Shown here: piece by piece, positions 11,862 to 24,253 of the stretch | How the letters are laid out: each line of letters starts with the position of its first letter | Numbering within the stretch: position 1 is the first letter of the stretch | Source of the DNA: Morella rubra | Taxonomy: Eukaryota; Streptophyta; Magnoliopsida; Fagales; Myricaceae | Length of the DNA stretch: 64,000 nucleotides | Reading direction: 5' to 3' | Assembly (NCBI GenBank): GCA_003952965.2 | Contig: CM025851.1 | Span: 30,900,664 to 30,964,663, forward strand | The notes under the pieces: generated by a model | Database searches by the model: none | Told to the model about the DNA's origin: nothing | What the model saw: only the letters and a program-made list of their open reading frames with translations | Made by a program: the position numbers and the translations under genes

Positions 11862-13378
11862 ATGGCTAATCGTGGCTATGTCGTGGACTTCTCTATCGTA
11901 GCTTTATGTATCCTCGTGATGGTTGTTTCGCGAGCAGAGCCGGACCCAACCAAAATGACCACTGCCCTTCTTATAAGGGTCGACCAGTCCGGGAAGGGAG
12001 ACTACCCGACGATACAGGAGGCCATCGATGCCGTGCCGTCCAACAACTCAGAGCTCGTGTATATTTGGGTGAACGCCGGAATTTACACGGAAAAGGTTGT
12101 TGTTCCGGCCGACAAGCCTTTCATAACACTAAGTGGCACAAACGCAAATGAGACAATAATAGCATGGAAGGAAAGTGGAGAGATATATGTGTCTCCAGTG
12201 TTCACTGTTTTGGCTTCGGATTTTGTTGGACGATACCTCACTATCCAGGTACGTATATCGATTGTTTTTTTTTTTTCTTCATATTTTCACTTCTTGCATA
12301 TTGTTCTTTACTTCTTTATGGAATATAATAGGGCGTTAATTAATTACTGCACGCACGATGTACAGAATACATATGGGTCTGGTGCCAAAGCCGTTGCATT
12401 GAGGGTTTCAGGAGATAGGGCGGCCTTCTATGGATGCAGAATTCTGTCTCATCAGGATACCCTACTTGATGATATTGGTAGGCATTACTACAGAAGCTGC
12501 TATATAGAAGGAGATACTGACTTTATTTTTGGAAATGCTGCTTCTCTCTTTGAGGTACGTAACACATTAAGGTTACTTAAGCGATATTTAAGACCAGCTT
12601 GCACAGGGCTACTGCCGGACGCTAGCATTATGTTGATGATTTAGGTTAGTTGCTAAACCTGAAGTAACTATCGTTGAAACTTAAGTAAAAGCGGGTGCGA
12701 TTGGTTTTATGCAGAAGTGCCATTTGCACTCACTCTCGGACGGCGCCGGAGCTATCACGGCTCAAGGCAGGGTGTCACCTGTAGATACCGGTGGCTTCAT
12801 CTTCTTGGATTGCAAGATCACTGGCGTGAAAACTGCTATCCTTGGAAGGCCATGGGGTGCGTACTCCAGGGTCGTGTTTGCCTTTACTTACATGTCAGGT
12901 GTTGTAGTGCCGCAGGGTTGGGATGACTGGGGAGACTCCTCCAAACAAAGGTATCGATCGGCCGATTCATCTTGTTCTTCTCAATTATTTTTTCGTTCTT
13001 TCTGTCTTGTATTTTCTTATTTACTGTTTTTTTTTTGGTGCAACTCTTGTCCTTTGTACTAATTAAACAACAATATTAACACATGCATGCAATGTAAAAC
13101 AAAGTTGGTCAATATTAGTTAATGGAGCGCCTCGGGGGCATGCAGCAACTGATCATCTTGTCGTTTATATATATATTATTTTGTTTTACAGTACGTCGTA
13201 CTTCGGGCAATACGAGTGTTATGGAGCTGGAGCAATTACATCGAAACGGGTCGGATGGTCACACGACCTGACGTTCCAAGAAGCTGCACCCTTCTTGACT
13301 AAGGACTTCATCGGCGGCATGACTTGGATTAGGCCTTCGCCTAGAAGTTTCAAGAAATTCTCTAATACTACTAATTAA
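11862..13378 (+). CDS. pectinesterase (pectin methylesterase), PE11-like
   Basis: Cell-wall enzyme that demethylates homogalacturonan. Four exons (11862-12248, 12366-12554, 12715-12950, 13192-13378) join in phase to 332 residues, all introns GT-AG. The first ~26 residues (VDFSIVALCILVMVVSRA core) form a secretion signal, so ATG 11862 is preferred over the in-frame ATG at 11802. No PMEI pro-domain is present, making it a short type without inhibitor domain. Family motifs are all visible: GIYTEK, KAVALRVSGD, HQDTLLDD with the catalytic Asp, DFIFGNAA with the second Asp, and LGRPWGAYSRVV with the conserved Arg. The sequence is close to what I recall of Arabidopsis putative pectinesterase 11 (At2g21610), for example TYGSGAKAVALRVSGD and KCHLHSLS. 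It looks intact and expressible. Confidence 0.93.
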
Positions 13379-16032
13379 TAATAGCACTGCTCATTAATTA
13401 GTGGATACATTAATTCTCAATTGCATTGGATGTATCATAATCTATGATCTTCTTTCATTAATTCAATGAATAGAAATGTTAATTAATTACTTGCCATATA
13501 TATATATATATATATTGCTAATTTTACATTTCTAGTCTATATATACCAGCTGGTATCGACCGGTCGGTCTTGTTTATTTTAATACAAATGAACAAGTATA
13601 TTGATGGAGGAGAAATTTTCTTTACAATAAAGGCCCATAAAGGCCCATAACTTAAGGTCCAAAAAGCAAGCCCACACGATAGAGTGGGTGTGACCCGACG
13701 ATTGGAGGTCTATAAAGGAAACTGACGTACATGCTTTATTGGATAAATAAACCAACGTCATGAATCGTAATTATTCTCTGTTACAGTCAAATGAATTGGC
13801 AGTAAAGAAGAGAGATAAAATGTGTCGGTTCGGATCATTCTGAGGAGACCAACTTGACGATTCCGATGAGACAGGTAACGTCAATGATAGATGGCCCAAA
13901 GAAATAATAAGGTCAAGTGGAGCCCCGACCCCAGTGGCAGAACCTGAACAAACTCCTAAGGAAAATGATGCAAAAAAATATCTTAGAGTTAAAATATCAA
14001 AATTAAGACTAAAAACAAATATTGAAATACACGTACCGTAATATTTGCTGAGAAGTGGCAATTGGATCCTATGAGACTGCATCTTCTGAAAATGCAAAAT
14101 AGCTTCGTTCTTAATAGTTTCAGAAATTTTCTCGATGTATACCATCGACTTATTACGCAAGTCAATTTTGATAAATTTCATCGCAGAGCCTGCAGTCGCA
14201 ACTAAGACCAATGCCAACTCAATTATCAATGAAATCTTCTCTATCATATTCTCAAATCATAAATGTTAATTATTATTCGTCTCTTAGGTAATCAATGTAC
14301 CATGTTTCAGCTCTAACATGTGCAAAATTATGCATTTAATTTAAATTTGAAATAAAATATGGTTTAAGTTATTAAACAAAAATAAATTCTATTATTCAAT
14401 AATTTAGACTTTTTTTAATGCATTACTTCTGTATCTTAAAAGTAAATATTCCAATAATCTTTAATTCGTGGAATAGTAATTCTTGCATGGACAATTCAAT
14501 TTGCATTGGATGTAAATCGTATCAATTATTCTAAAAAATGAGTCCCAATACCTTATTGACTTTCTAATAAAATTCTCCTAATAGAAGACCCTTCACACAA
14601 GTAAGCAACCCAATCCCAAACTGCAAGCTCTGGGAATTACTTTACACCAAGCATCTGTACAAGCAAAAACGATTTAGAAGAAGAGCACTGTGATATTCCA
14701 TGGTTATCTTTATACTTGTGGTGTTGACACGTCTATTCACCATACAATCCCCGATCTGACCCTTCCTCGGTGAAGCTTCTTATAATTTTGGGTCTGGGTT
14801 GACGTTGGGTGACTGGGTCTAAGGGGGGCGGACTTGCTTAACCAATATAAAAAACAAAAATTTTTAAACTGATCAGGCGATGCCCCCACCATACCCGGCC
14901 CAGATCGCAGCAAAGAGGATAAGAAGAGGAAAATAAGGAGAAAGGAGGTACGCAGTTCTTTCTCTCTATCTTTCATAGAAAAGATAAAAATTTAGAAAAG
15001 AAAAAAGATAATAACGATTCAATGATATTAGAGAAATCTTCCTACAGGAAAAACTCTGAGTTTTAGTGTGTTATTTTACTTGTAAGAGGAAAGAAGGGAT
15101 TTTAAATCTTTCAATCCATCTTAATACTAGACTTTAAGTCTGAATTCCTCGAACTTTTGGCCCAATAAATTTTTAAGATATTCCCGTTAAAAATTGAATT
15201 CATCACGTATAAAAGTATATATAAAAAAACAACATCCTAATTAATAATAAAATTATTAGGATGACTTTCTCGTACAGATAACTGAAAATGACCGATTCTT
15301 GCGCCGGTCTTTTTCCCACTGGGCGTATTTGACAAACGGATAGGTACTGGTGAAGTGGAGAACTGGCAAGGTGGCAACTTGGTCAAATTACAGGAAATTA
15401 ATTTGAGTACAAATTAATTAGCTGGATTTTAGGGTGAAAGCTTAAATAAATATAATTGCCGTTAGCACGTTACGCTCACAAGTCCACAAGCCCATCCTTT
15501 TGTCTTAAATTAGCTTTGATAGTTTAGACCTTCCGAAATATATCTTTAATTTCTTCTGAAAACAGTCATATATTGCGTATAGCAAATGGGCCCAATCTAA
15601 TGATCTATATTCTATATTGATCAAAACGCACTCCATCGCCAAAGGAGATCAGGGGACCAAGAACGTCGGGACACGTCACACACCTCGTGTCCACGTGAAG
15701 CCGACTCCCCAATTCCTTCCGTATGAGCTTTCGTACACCATTTTTTCACCTTGCATGTAAATCCGTGGGCTCTTGGAGCTAGCATACTAATTGTCATAAA
15801 TTCGGTCTTAGCAAAAACACCATACATAGCTAAAGCCAAAAGCTGCGCCCATTGGTTTGTACTCTTTTCCAAATGAAAAACAACTCTCTGGGGATAAGAA
15901 CAAAGGAAAAGATTTGTGCCCCACTGGCCACTACCGACTATCCAGTATATATTAAAGATATCTCCGAACAAACCTAGGACGAAGAAATTAATATTTGGTT
16001 CAAGCAGCAATACTTGAGAGGTTTCTGAGCAA
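13379..16032. other. intergenic, no confident gene
   Basis: Holds an (AT)n tract near 13496-13516 and a head-to-tail AAAGGCCCAT repeat near 13628-13648. A 158-codon minus-strand frame at 14247-13771 has a hydrophobic start but no family I recognise and no homologous context. The final 200 bases should contain the promoter of the next gene. Confidence 0.4.
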
Positions 16033-16827
16033 ATGGGTTCTCTAATGGCAGGTTGGGACTCGCCCGTCCGAGATCCAAAGTCAGGTAATCTCTCTAATCG
16101 CCGATGACCTTGTGTCAAAGTTTTCAGATTATGTGCGTTTTTTTTTTAGGGAATTTTCTGCAGAAGAGTTGTTTCTGATATGTGGTTTTTCAGTTGCATT
16201 GGAAAGGAATCGGTCTTTGACTAAAGAAGAGGTTGGCGCGTACTGGAGAGCGAAGAAGAAAGCAGGGGAAGAACATCCTGGAGACATTCCTAGTTCGCCA
16301 GATTATAGTATTCAGGTTTTTCTTTTTCTTACATCTTCCACAAATTTGTTTGATTAGAACCTCCTCTATGTTGTTCTTCTTTCTTTCTGTATGTTTTATG
16401 TGTGTTTATGAAGTTGGTTTCCCACAAATTTTTGCAATTGAACTATATCAGAGAAGCTCGTTCGGTGACTCTGTGAAGAAGTACGAGAGATCAAACTCCG
16501 CGGCCAATACAAAGAAGGGTTTCATGGAGATGGAAAGTGAAGCAAGCTTGGAGAAACTGATCACGAAAAATGGGTGGTGAGCATATGCTTCAAAGTTGCC
16601 TTGTTTCTCAAACATCAAATTTATATTCTTCTTGTCGGACGGAAAACAGGGAAGTTCTACAAGATGTAGATTAATCCTCCTGTAATTGCAGGTGGACTAG
16701 GAGCAACTGGGCATTTCTGAACGAGCCACCTGTTTCTGAAGGTGATTCCAACAGTTACACGTCGCAGTTCCACGTAGCTGGTTTATCCACCTCGAAATCA
16801 AACGCCGGCGATGGAATTAATGCGTGA
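16033..16827 (+). CDS. conserved plant protein of unknown function, 144 aa
   Basis: Four exons (16033-16084, 16194-16315, 16452-16576, 16692-16827) joined by GT-AG introns give a 144-residue protein with no breaks. It starts MGSLMAGWDSPVRDPKS, continues RNRSLTKEEVGAYWRAKKK, and ends with a tryptophan-rich NGWWTRSNWAFLNEPP segment followed by SQFHVAGL and GDGINA at the stop. I believe proteins with this MGSLMAGWDSPV start and WWTRSNWAFLNEPP block are widespread in eudicots and uncharacterised, but that is memory, not a search. There is no signal peptide or membrane segment. The charged middle and short length suggest a small soluble, possibly nuclear or cytosolic, protein. Function is unknown. 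Confidence 0.8.
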
Positions 16828-18639
16828 TATTTCGCAAGTCGGAGTTATAGACTACTGTCCAGATCGGAATTCCCCCATGAATTCGTAACTCATATGCGAC
16901 TAAAAGCTTCGACCTGATCATGTGGGCTTTGAGCTGCCACGCTTTCCGTGAAAGGGTGCAAATATGGAAGCCATAACCTCTTGCAAGTTTGTGTATATTG
17001 CAGTTCCAATTTTGTTTTCCATCTGTTCAAAGAGCTTGCTGTAAATCTGTTTTCTCCTGACTGTTTATGTCTATGTAAGATTTGATGCTTTGCGTCTTCT
17101 TTGTCCAAGAATCAAGATAATGTGAGATATAAATTCAGATGAGAAGAAAGAGCAAAAAGCATAAAAATATTGAACAGATGAGAGGGCACTTAATGGCTTG
17201 TTTGGTTGTGGGTTCAGGTACTGGTTTTGGGTTGAAACCAGGTTTTAAACCTAATTTGTTGGATCAGCGTTTAAAAAGGGTTACTGTAAGTATGTCACGT
17301 GTCACCTGTTAATTGGCATTTTCTTCTCAAAATTTACTTCAACGTTTACTTGCTAACAAAAGCCGTGCATCGAAATTCGCTCTCTGACGTAATACCCAGC
17401 GCCACACCTTCTTCCTTAGTAACTCCCCAGCGACCCACACAATTTTAGAAGTTCGGTTTGGTAGTATTTTAAGAATTTTGTGTGTTTTGAGAATTTTTAA
17501 ATATTATTAATTTTATTGATATGTATAGTATAATTATTTTTAGGTAATATATATTTTAAGGATGCAAAAAATTTAAAAACCGAACGTCCCTCGTCAAACT
17601 CGGGCCTGTGCTCCTCCTCCTTCTGGGGTTTGATAAATTTAGCCTTATTGAGTTTCTGTTGAGAAATCGACTGAAGATTGTGTGGTGTACCTGTATGGCA
17701 AGGGCCAAAGACGATGATCAGAGGAAGAAGATTGAGGAGGAAATGATGGGTCTGGGTCCAGAACTGGCAAGGGATATGAAGAAATCCATGTGCCTGCTTT
17801 GAAGCCAAGACCATTGGATCCAAAGGAGAAACTTTCATTCTGTTGTGCTTGTAGTTTGGAGTTCTTTCACTCTGTTGTGCTTTTATCCATTTTTACCAGG
17901 ATGCATTTTTTCTGGTGCGGGAGGTGGAAAAGAAGAAGGAAGGAAGGCCGAGTGAAGCTTGAGCTGCTTTAAGGTGCTCTGTTATGAAAAATGGGTCTGT
18001 TCTGTTCCTAATGCTTGTCATTGCATGTGTCTGTATCATTTGCTACAAAATTTTTCTTTGCACTTTCTTACTTTCTTACTTCATGATAAAGAAAATTTAC
18101 AGAGTGTGAATTTAAACACAAAATGGCTTTGACAAATTCTGTGCTACATTCTCTGGCATTTTATCAAATACATCATGGGCAAAGAAATTCTAGAAGCTGC
18201 TGGCAGCATGTGGTTACAACAGAAATGCCTCAATACATCAATACAATTGAATTAAAGATGAAGAAGAAGGAAGGACAGCTACGTGATTCCACCAGGTTCT
18301 GCCGACTTAGGTGTTGGGTGAGACGCACTTTGGGATGTTGCTGCAAGAGATGGTTGAAGTAAAACAACCCAACCTCAGTCATATGCATGTAGCTTAAGCA
18401 TATTTTTTGGTTTTTCACCATGGATGTAAAGAATATATTTATAAGAGTCATTTTTCAGATCCATCTCTCATTCGGATTTCTTTCCTTCTCTCATTCGGAT
18501 TGTTTTCCTGTTCTGATGTGAGAATAGAGCAAGCTGATATGAATATGATCATTGACCCAAAAACAGAAGAAGCTACAATGACCCAAAGAAAATATATAAC
18601 AAACTGCCATCTCAAATAACAATCGACCCAAAGAAAATA
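16828..18639. other. intergenic, no confident gene
   Basis: Contains one MITE-like element and two short frames. One, at 17695-17802, encodes MARAKDDDQRKKIEEEMMG and ends KKSMCLL; it is lysine/glutamate-rich and matches nothing I know. Otherwise AT-rich without recognisable structure. Confidence 0.4.
17451..17585. mobile_element. MITE-like inverted repeat
   Basis: AT-rich 135-bp segment beginning GTTCGGTTTGGTAGTATTTT and ending AAATTTAAAAACCGAAC, so the ends are imperfectly inverted. The terminal sequence resembles the MITE families at 39.1, 42.5 and 51.4 kb. No clear target duplication. Confidence 0.45.
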
Positions 18640-18825
18640 TCAAAAAATTGAAAATTGTCGTTGACACACTGTAGTGTTCTTGACGCACTACAAATCGTCT
18701 AAGGAATCCTTAACGCAGTGCACCTCGTCGGCAAAAGGTGAACAATCCTTGACAACTTGAATGTCGTAGGCCACGGAGCAACAGCGACTATCCGTGCAAA
18801 ATGAGGGACCCTTCTCCAACGACTC

Positions 18826-19167
18826 TGTTGGGGTCCATACCCATAAGATAGACTTAGAATAGAAGTAGACTTTGAGTAGAAGTCTACTTGCTCCACTTCA
18901 AGTTTATCTAGGTTTTCTCTTAGGTTTCTCTTTGTATCTTTTCCTATAAATAGTGGCTTATGTTATAGGAGAAAGTGTGCGTGAGAGTGCGTGAGCATTG
19001 GGAGAGAGAGAGAAAGAGCGTGGTGTGACCATTGTATTGGGCGGGGAGAGTGATTTTCTTAAGCGTTCTTAATAAAATTGCTCTGGGGTGGACGTAGGCC
19101 GGATTGGGGCCGAACCACGTAAATTCTTGGTGTCCATTCTTTAATTTTCGTGCCGCTTTTCCCAACA
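18826..19167 (+). repeat. 5' LTR of the gag-only element
   Basis: Starts TGTTGGGGTCCATACCC and ends TTTTCCCAACA, with a CCTATAAATAG box near 18943. Most of it matches the 3' LTR closely, except for a middle block (about 19019-19083). Confidence 0.9.
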
Positions 19168-20847
19168 AGTGGTATCGGAGCCTGGTTCGAGGGGCCGGAG
19201 TCAGTTTTTTCGGGTGAAGCAGAGAAGGTCCGAAAATTAAAAGTGGTCCAATCAGAGATTGGAGGGCACCAGCCTGTAGAGGAGGTCGAGACGAAGCCAG
19301 AGGTCGAAACCTCGTCGCCGGAGGAGCCAGGACGCGCCGTCACGCGCCGAAAGAATTCGGATACGCCGTCCACGCGCCACACGCGCCCCCACGCGCCGAA
19401 GAGAGGTAGGGCGCGTGGTCCTCACTCGCCACACGCGCCCGCGCACAGTGTACTGCCACGTGTCTAGCCACGTCAGCAGTGGGTCCCAGGGTGCCACGTC
19501 ACATCAGCATTGCCACATCAGCGTCCCAGTCAGCGCCACGTCAGCAGAATATTCCGAGAATCGGAATATTCCGGAATATTCCGGTTTTGTTCCAGGGTGG
19601 TTTTTCAGCCGGTTCAGGGGCTTTTAGGCCGATTTTCGAGCAGGTCAGATTGGTTCCTAAGGTTTTGGGCCATTCGGATCCATTGGTGCAGTCAGAATTT
19701 TGAAATTCGGTCTCTATCAGTGTTAATTGAGATGGCGGAGAGTATGGTTATTAGTATGATAAGGTTGTCTGCTACGAATTACATGAGTTGGAAGCCACGG
19801 ATGGAGGATATCCTTTATGCAAAGGATATGTATGATCCATTGGAGAACGAGGGCAAGAAACCGGATGAGATTGACGAGGCAAAGTGGAAGAAGATCAACC
19901 GGAAAGTTATAGGGTTGATTCGTCAGTGGATTGGGCCAGAGGTATTCCATCACGTAGCCAAAGAGACGAGTGCTTTTGAACTATGGGAGAAGTTGGAGAC
20001 AATGTATCAGTCAAAGACTTCACGGAATAAAGCGCTACTAATGAGGAGGCTCGTGAATATGAAGCTGCGAAATGAGAAGTCAGTGGCGGAACATACCAGT
20101 GAGTTCCAAAACCTGATCAATCAATTGAACAGTGTCGAAATGACTTTCGACAATGAGGTTCAAGCTTTACTGCTTCTGAGTTCTTTGCCGGATAGTTGGG
20201 AGACTCTTGTTGTTTCTCTCGAAAATTCAGCACCGAATGGAAAATTGACCATGGAGTTGGTCAAGGATGCTCTGTTCAGTGAAGAGGCACGAAGGAAGGA
20301 GATGGAGACTTATGACCACAGTGGATCACAAGCTCTCATCACAGAAAGAGTAGAGGAAGCAGCTGGAATAACGGAAGAGGCGGGGTAAATCCAGAGGAGA
20401 GGGTCGCAAGATTATCTGCTTCTATTGTGACCAAGAAGGACATATCAAGCGGAATTGTCCAAAGTACAAAGCAGAGAAAGGGAAATCATCAGAAGCCTCA
20501 GTGGTGACTGATGACTCCGACTTCGTGTAGCACGCGAAGGTGCTTGGTACCAGCCGGTGGAGATGCAAGAGCAGGGGAGATACTGTTCTACATGGGTCCG
20601 GTGGTACAAGCAGGGGATGCGGGCACCCTAGGCGGGGGTGCAGGACACTCAGATGGGAGTGTGGTTGGTCGTCTGGTGACAAGGACGAGGTTGGAGTGCC
20701 AGTAGAAAAAGGATGCAAGGGGTGGTGAGCAAGGGGGAGCAACAGACACCAAAGTTGCAGGAAGGTTCTACTGATGGGAGCCCGGGATGCACTCAACCGA
20801 AAGATGTCAGGAACAGATTCTTCCCTTATGGGTATGGAGGGGAGATT

Positions 20848-21198
20848 TGTTGGGGTCCACACCCATAAGATAGACTTGGAATAGAAGTAGACTTTGAGTA
20901 GAAGTCTACTTGTCCCCACTTCAAGTTTATCTAGGTTTCTCTTAGGGTTTCTCTTTGTATCTTTTCCTATAAATAGTGGCTTATGTTATAGGAGAAGGTG
21001 TGCGTGAGAGTGCGTGAGCATTGGGCAGAGAGAGAGAGAGAAAGAGGTATTGAGATTGTTTCTGAGGTGGTGTTAAAACTTTGCGTTTCGGTATTGTAAG
21101 CGTTCAATTGCTTTGGGGTGGACGTAGGCCGGATTGGGGCTGAACCACGTAAATTCTTGGTGTCCAATTCCTTAATTTTTGTGCCGCTTTTCCCAATA
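20848..21198 (+). repeat. 3' LTR of the gag-only element
   Basis: Starts TGTTGGGGTCCACACCC directly after the purine tract GGAGGGGAGATT and ends TTTTCCCAATA, followed by GACTC. The block about 21045-21117 does not align with the corresponding part of the 5' LTR. Confidence 0.9.
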
Positions 21199-21410
21199 GA
21201 CTCGTCAACCTTTCTTCCGACGCATTCAAGGTCGACGCAGCATCATATTGGTTGACGGAAAAGTGCAATCGTCGCGGTTGTGCTCTCTGCACGCGACAAC
21301 CTCGACCAAGGCTTGACGACCGAAAGCCGTGGCTAAAGGCTCTACTAACGACTTTATGCAATTTTTTGTGACGGAATCTCACGTCGGGTGAACTCGATTT
21401 TCTTGTAGTG

Positions 21411-23860
21411 GTCGTAATTGAACATATATGCCTGCACATCAATTATTCATCAAATCCTGTTCTCAATTGACCTTGATTGGCGCGAGCTAACGGGATGCCC
21501 ACTTCTTAGATTTGGGACAATGGGCATTCGCGTGAGGCTCGTGGGCAAGCCCGCGCGAGCGAGCGGGATGCCCCCTTCCCAAAACTAGGATAGTTAATGC
21601 GTGTGCCGGGTGACAGTTTGAGTGTGTGTCAGGTGAGAGCATTGGTCTTGCAGGTGTGCGGCAGAATAGATACTAAGAAGTTAAGCCTAGTCTAACTCAC
21701 CGAACCAGAACTAAAACCTAGACCCTGAATCAGGACTTGAACCCACAACCAAACAAGCTTAAAGAGCCCAAGTGAGGTTTATCCCAAAGGTGGTTTGGCC
21801 CACCGCGCACAAATTGCTCAACCAAACGCCAAGTTGGTGTGTTCTACCGAATAAAGTCCTTGTTGGAGTGAGAAAAAATTGAAATAGATTGGGAAGAGAA
21901 ATCCAAAGCAGAAAGTCAGACGGACTCAAGGATTCGTCGAGAGAGGTCGAACCGGGGTAGGTTGAGGCATGGGCTAGATCCTGACTGGACCGCGCGTCAT
22001 GTCCCATGGGCCGGGGGACGAAATCAGTTGGCAAGATTTAGCGGGTATTAAACTCTATCGTAGTTCCTGAACTCAATTTTAGAAACATTAATTAGTAAAA
22101 ATTCCAGCCCATTCCCGTAAATTGCTCTAATTTGTGATACCACACTGTATTCCTATTTTTATTCTTTTTAATATTTTTGTCTTGTTCTCATTCTCTAACC
22201 GCGTTAAATTTAAATTTTTTATCTGTCTTATAGGGTTATCATATATACTCTGCATGGAATAGGGAATTGAAGAAAATCTAATTAACAGAACATAGATAGA
22301 AAATTAAAGAGAATCTTAATCCCTTAATAAAGAGAACATAAATTAAGCTTATCTTCCTTTTTCACTCTCTCTCTCTATAAATGGGAAACTTCTTTTCAAA
22401 GCATTAGATTGGAGATGATAAAGGCTAAGAATGTTTGATTTCTTCGGATGTACACGATAATGATGGTAGCTTATCCTTTAAGAAACGTAGTGACACCCCA
22501 CCTTCTTGGCGAGTCGTTTGGCCACAGATGAGATGACAGAACTTTCGCTTAACTACTGAGTGAGTTCACAGAAAATGAATGCAATTTCCTTCCTACTTTC
22601 GGGCACAATTTTTGTTTCTCTGATTGCGTGTTGTGCGTTTTACATAAATCAGGTTTGACATGCAGTAAATGCTATAGGATTCACCTACCACAACGCCAAG
22701 GACACATTTATAGATTTTATTTTTAAAAAAATATTTAAAGAATATGATAAAAATTGAGAAGATTGAAATTTTATTCAATATTATATGTGTTGGTTAAAAA
22801 AGAAAAGTAAGAAATGATTTAAATAATTTTTTGTGTTTATTGTGACAGAAATATATAATTTGATGGGGAGTGAAAGAGAAGATTTTAAAATTTATTATTA
22901 TTATTTTTTAAATTTTGGAATTAAAATAAAGTTCTAAAATTTAACTTTACAAACTTCTTGTAATATTTTCATAATATATTTTTTTTCTTTGAATTGGATC
23001 AATCTATGGCTGCAAATGCAGAGGAATACTTAATGTCGTAAAAATAGTTTTTTTTTTTGTTCGAAAGCACAAAGGTTAATGGAATGGTCTAATGTATAAT
23101 TTTCATTCACCCATTTTTTTTCGATTATTCTAACTACCTTTTCTGTTTTATATCACCTGTAATTAGTGCGGGTTAATTTAAAAAAGAGTACGTTATTAAT
23201 TTGAGGGAAGTGAAAAACTTTTTGGGCACGTACGTCCGTCCTCTCCAATTGAACGCATATAGTAAACACTTTAATTCACTCATTTATTTGCTAAATAATA
23301 AGTTTTAAAAAATGAGTATTTTATTGACTCCTGATTTATTAACTATTTATTGACGATAGTTATCTAAGTCTATCTACATGTATTTTCATAAAGTCATATT
23401 GTAACCTGACCGTATTTCACAGCCACAGCCACATTCACAATGAACCTTACCGTATTTCAGTGCCAGATTCACACTTCCAGAAGACACTAAAGTCCCAGGC
23501 CACTATTACCTAGGGCGACAGGTCAGTCTTTATCCTCCACCTAACATCGCCTTAATTTGGAACCGTTCACTTTTTATATAGAATCCTAGAACGAGTGCTC
23601 ACCTAACCACTCCCTGATTGATGCCAGTTTATTTGAGTTATAATCTTCTTTAATTATTATTATTTTTTTCTTATCAAAATTACGTTCTACAGAAGGATAG
23701 ATACAATGTATAGAATATATCAATAGCAGAAAATATTGCATCCAAATGTTTAAAATATCAATTCTGGACAATTTGGTCAAAACACTGATTAACGACTCCC
23801 ATGCGTCATCACGACATCAACGTAAAGCAATCGATTGGTAGGACGTAGGAGGTCCTTATA
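21411..23860. other. intergenic, upstream flank of reductase copy 1
   Basis: No gene recognised. 21,480-21,580 is GC-rich with repeated GCGAG/GGGATGCCC motifs. 22,100-23,400 is AT-rich. The part 23,255-23,545 is similar to 26,895-27,290 upstream of copy 2 (shared TTAATTCAC..ATTTATTTGCT and GGTCAGTCTTTATC), showing that the flank was duplicated with the gene. Confidence 0.5.
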
Positions 23861-23893
23861 GTAACTTCACGTCCCTTGCCTCATCCATAAATA
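23861..23893 (+). promoter_or_regulatory. core promoter of reductase copy 1
   Basis: GTAACTTCACGTCC at 23861-23874, with an ACGT core, is followed 12 bp later by the TATA-like CATAAATA at 23886-23893, about 140 bp before the ATG. The same pair recurs upstream of copy 3 and, in diverged form, copies 5, 6 and 8. Confidence 0.6.
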
Positions 23894-24027
23894 ATCCACC
23901 CCCGCCTCTGCAGAAAGCACCCAAGAGTGGCCCTTTTTCCTTCCGCTGCCTCTGATAGTGCTATATCCACCAAATTCCACATCTTGTTGGGAGTTTCTCC
24001 GCTTCTCCGGAGATTTTTTTTGTGCAA

Positions 24028-24222
24028 ATGGCTCAGAAAAGCAGGATCTTGATCATCGGAGGCACCGGCTACATTGGTAAATTCGTTGTGGAAGCAAGCG
24101 CAAAGGCTGGCCATCCCACTTTTGCTTTGGTCAGAGAGAGCACAGTCTCTGATCCTGTCAAGGGGAAAGTCGTAGAGAATTTCAAGAGCTTAGGCGTCAC
24201 TTTGGTCCATGTTCGTACACCC

Positions 24223-24253
<31 letters not shown>

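Larger units (their letters stand above)
18826..21198 (+). mobile_element. gag-only LTR retrotransposon (TR-GAG-like, copia-type gag)
   Basis: 2,373-bp element bounded by the 5-bp target duplication GACTC (18821-18825 and 21199-21203). It consists of a 342-bp 5' LTR, a primer-binding site (TGGTATCGGAGC at 19170), a gag region (from 19732, DUF4219/UBN2-type with SLPDSWETLV), a CCHC zinc knuckle (CFYCDQEGHIKRNC, about 20,418-20,459), a purine tract before 20848, and a 351-bp 3' LTR. No protease, integrase, RT or RNase H is present, so it must depend on another element for transposition. The layout matches the described TR-GAG class. It has few breaks, is structurally whole at its ends, and is fairly young judging by the largely matching LTRs. 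Confidence 0.9.
18640..21410. mobile_element. CACTA-type transposon remnant hosting an LTR element
   Basis: The right edge at 21398-21410 read on the minus strand is CACTACAAGAAAA, the canonical plant CACTA (En/Spm) terminus. The flanking 18,640-18,825 and 21,199-21,410 segments are rich in GACG/CGTC-type motifs such as TTGACGCACTAC, as expected of CACTA subterminal repeats. I could not find a matching left terminus, so the element is incomplete. No transposase is visible. Confidence 0.45.

Noticed and set aside
13771-14247. 158-codon minus-strand open frame with a hydrophobic start
   Set aside because: No recognisable family, no plausible promoter or exon structure, and a serine-rich, low-information second half. 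Left unannotated.
17608-17972. Short lysine/glutamate-rich frames
   Set aside because: No homology that I can recall and no splice partners; could be chance.
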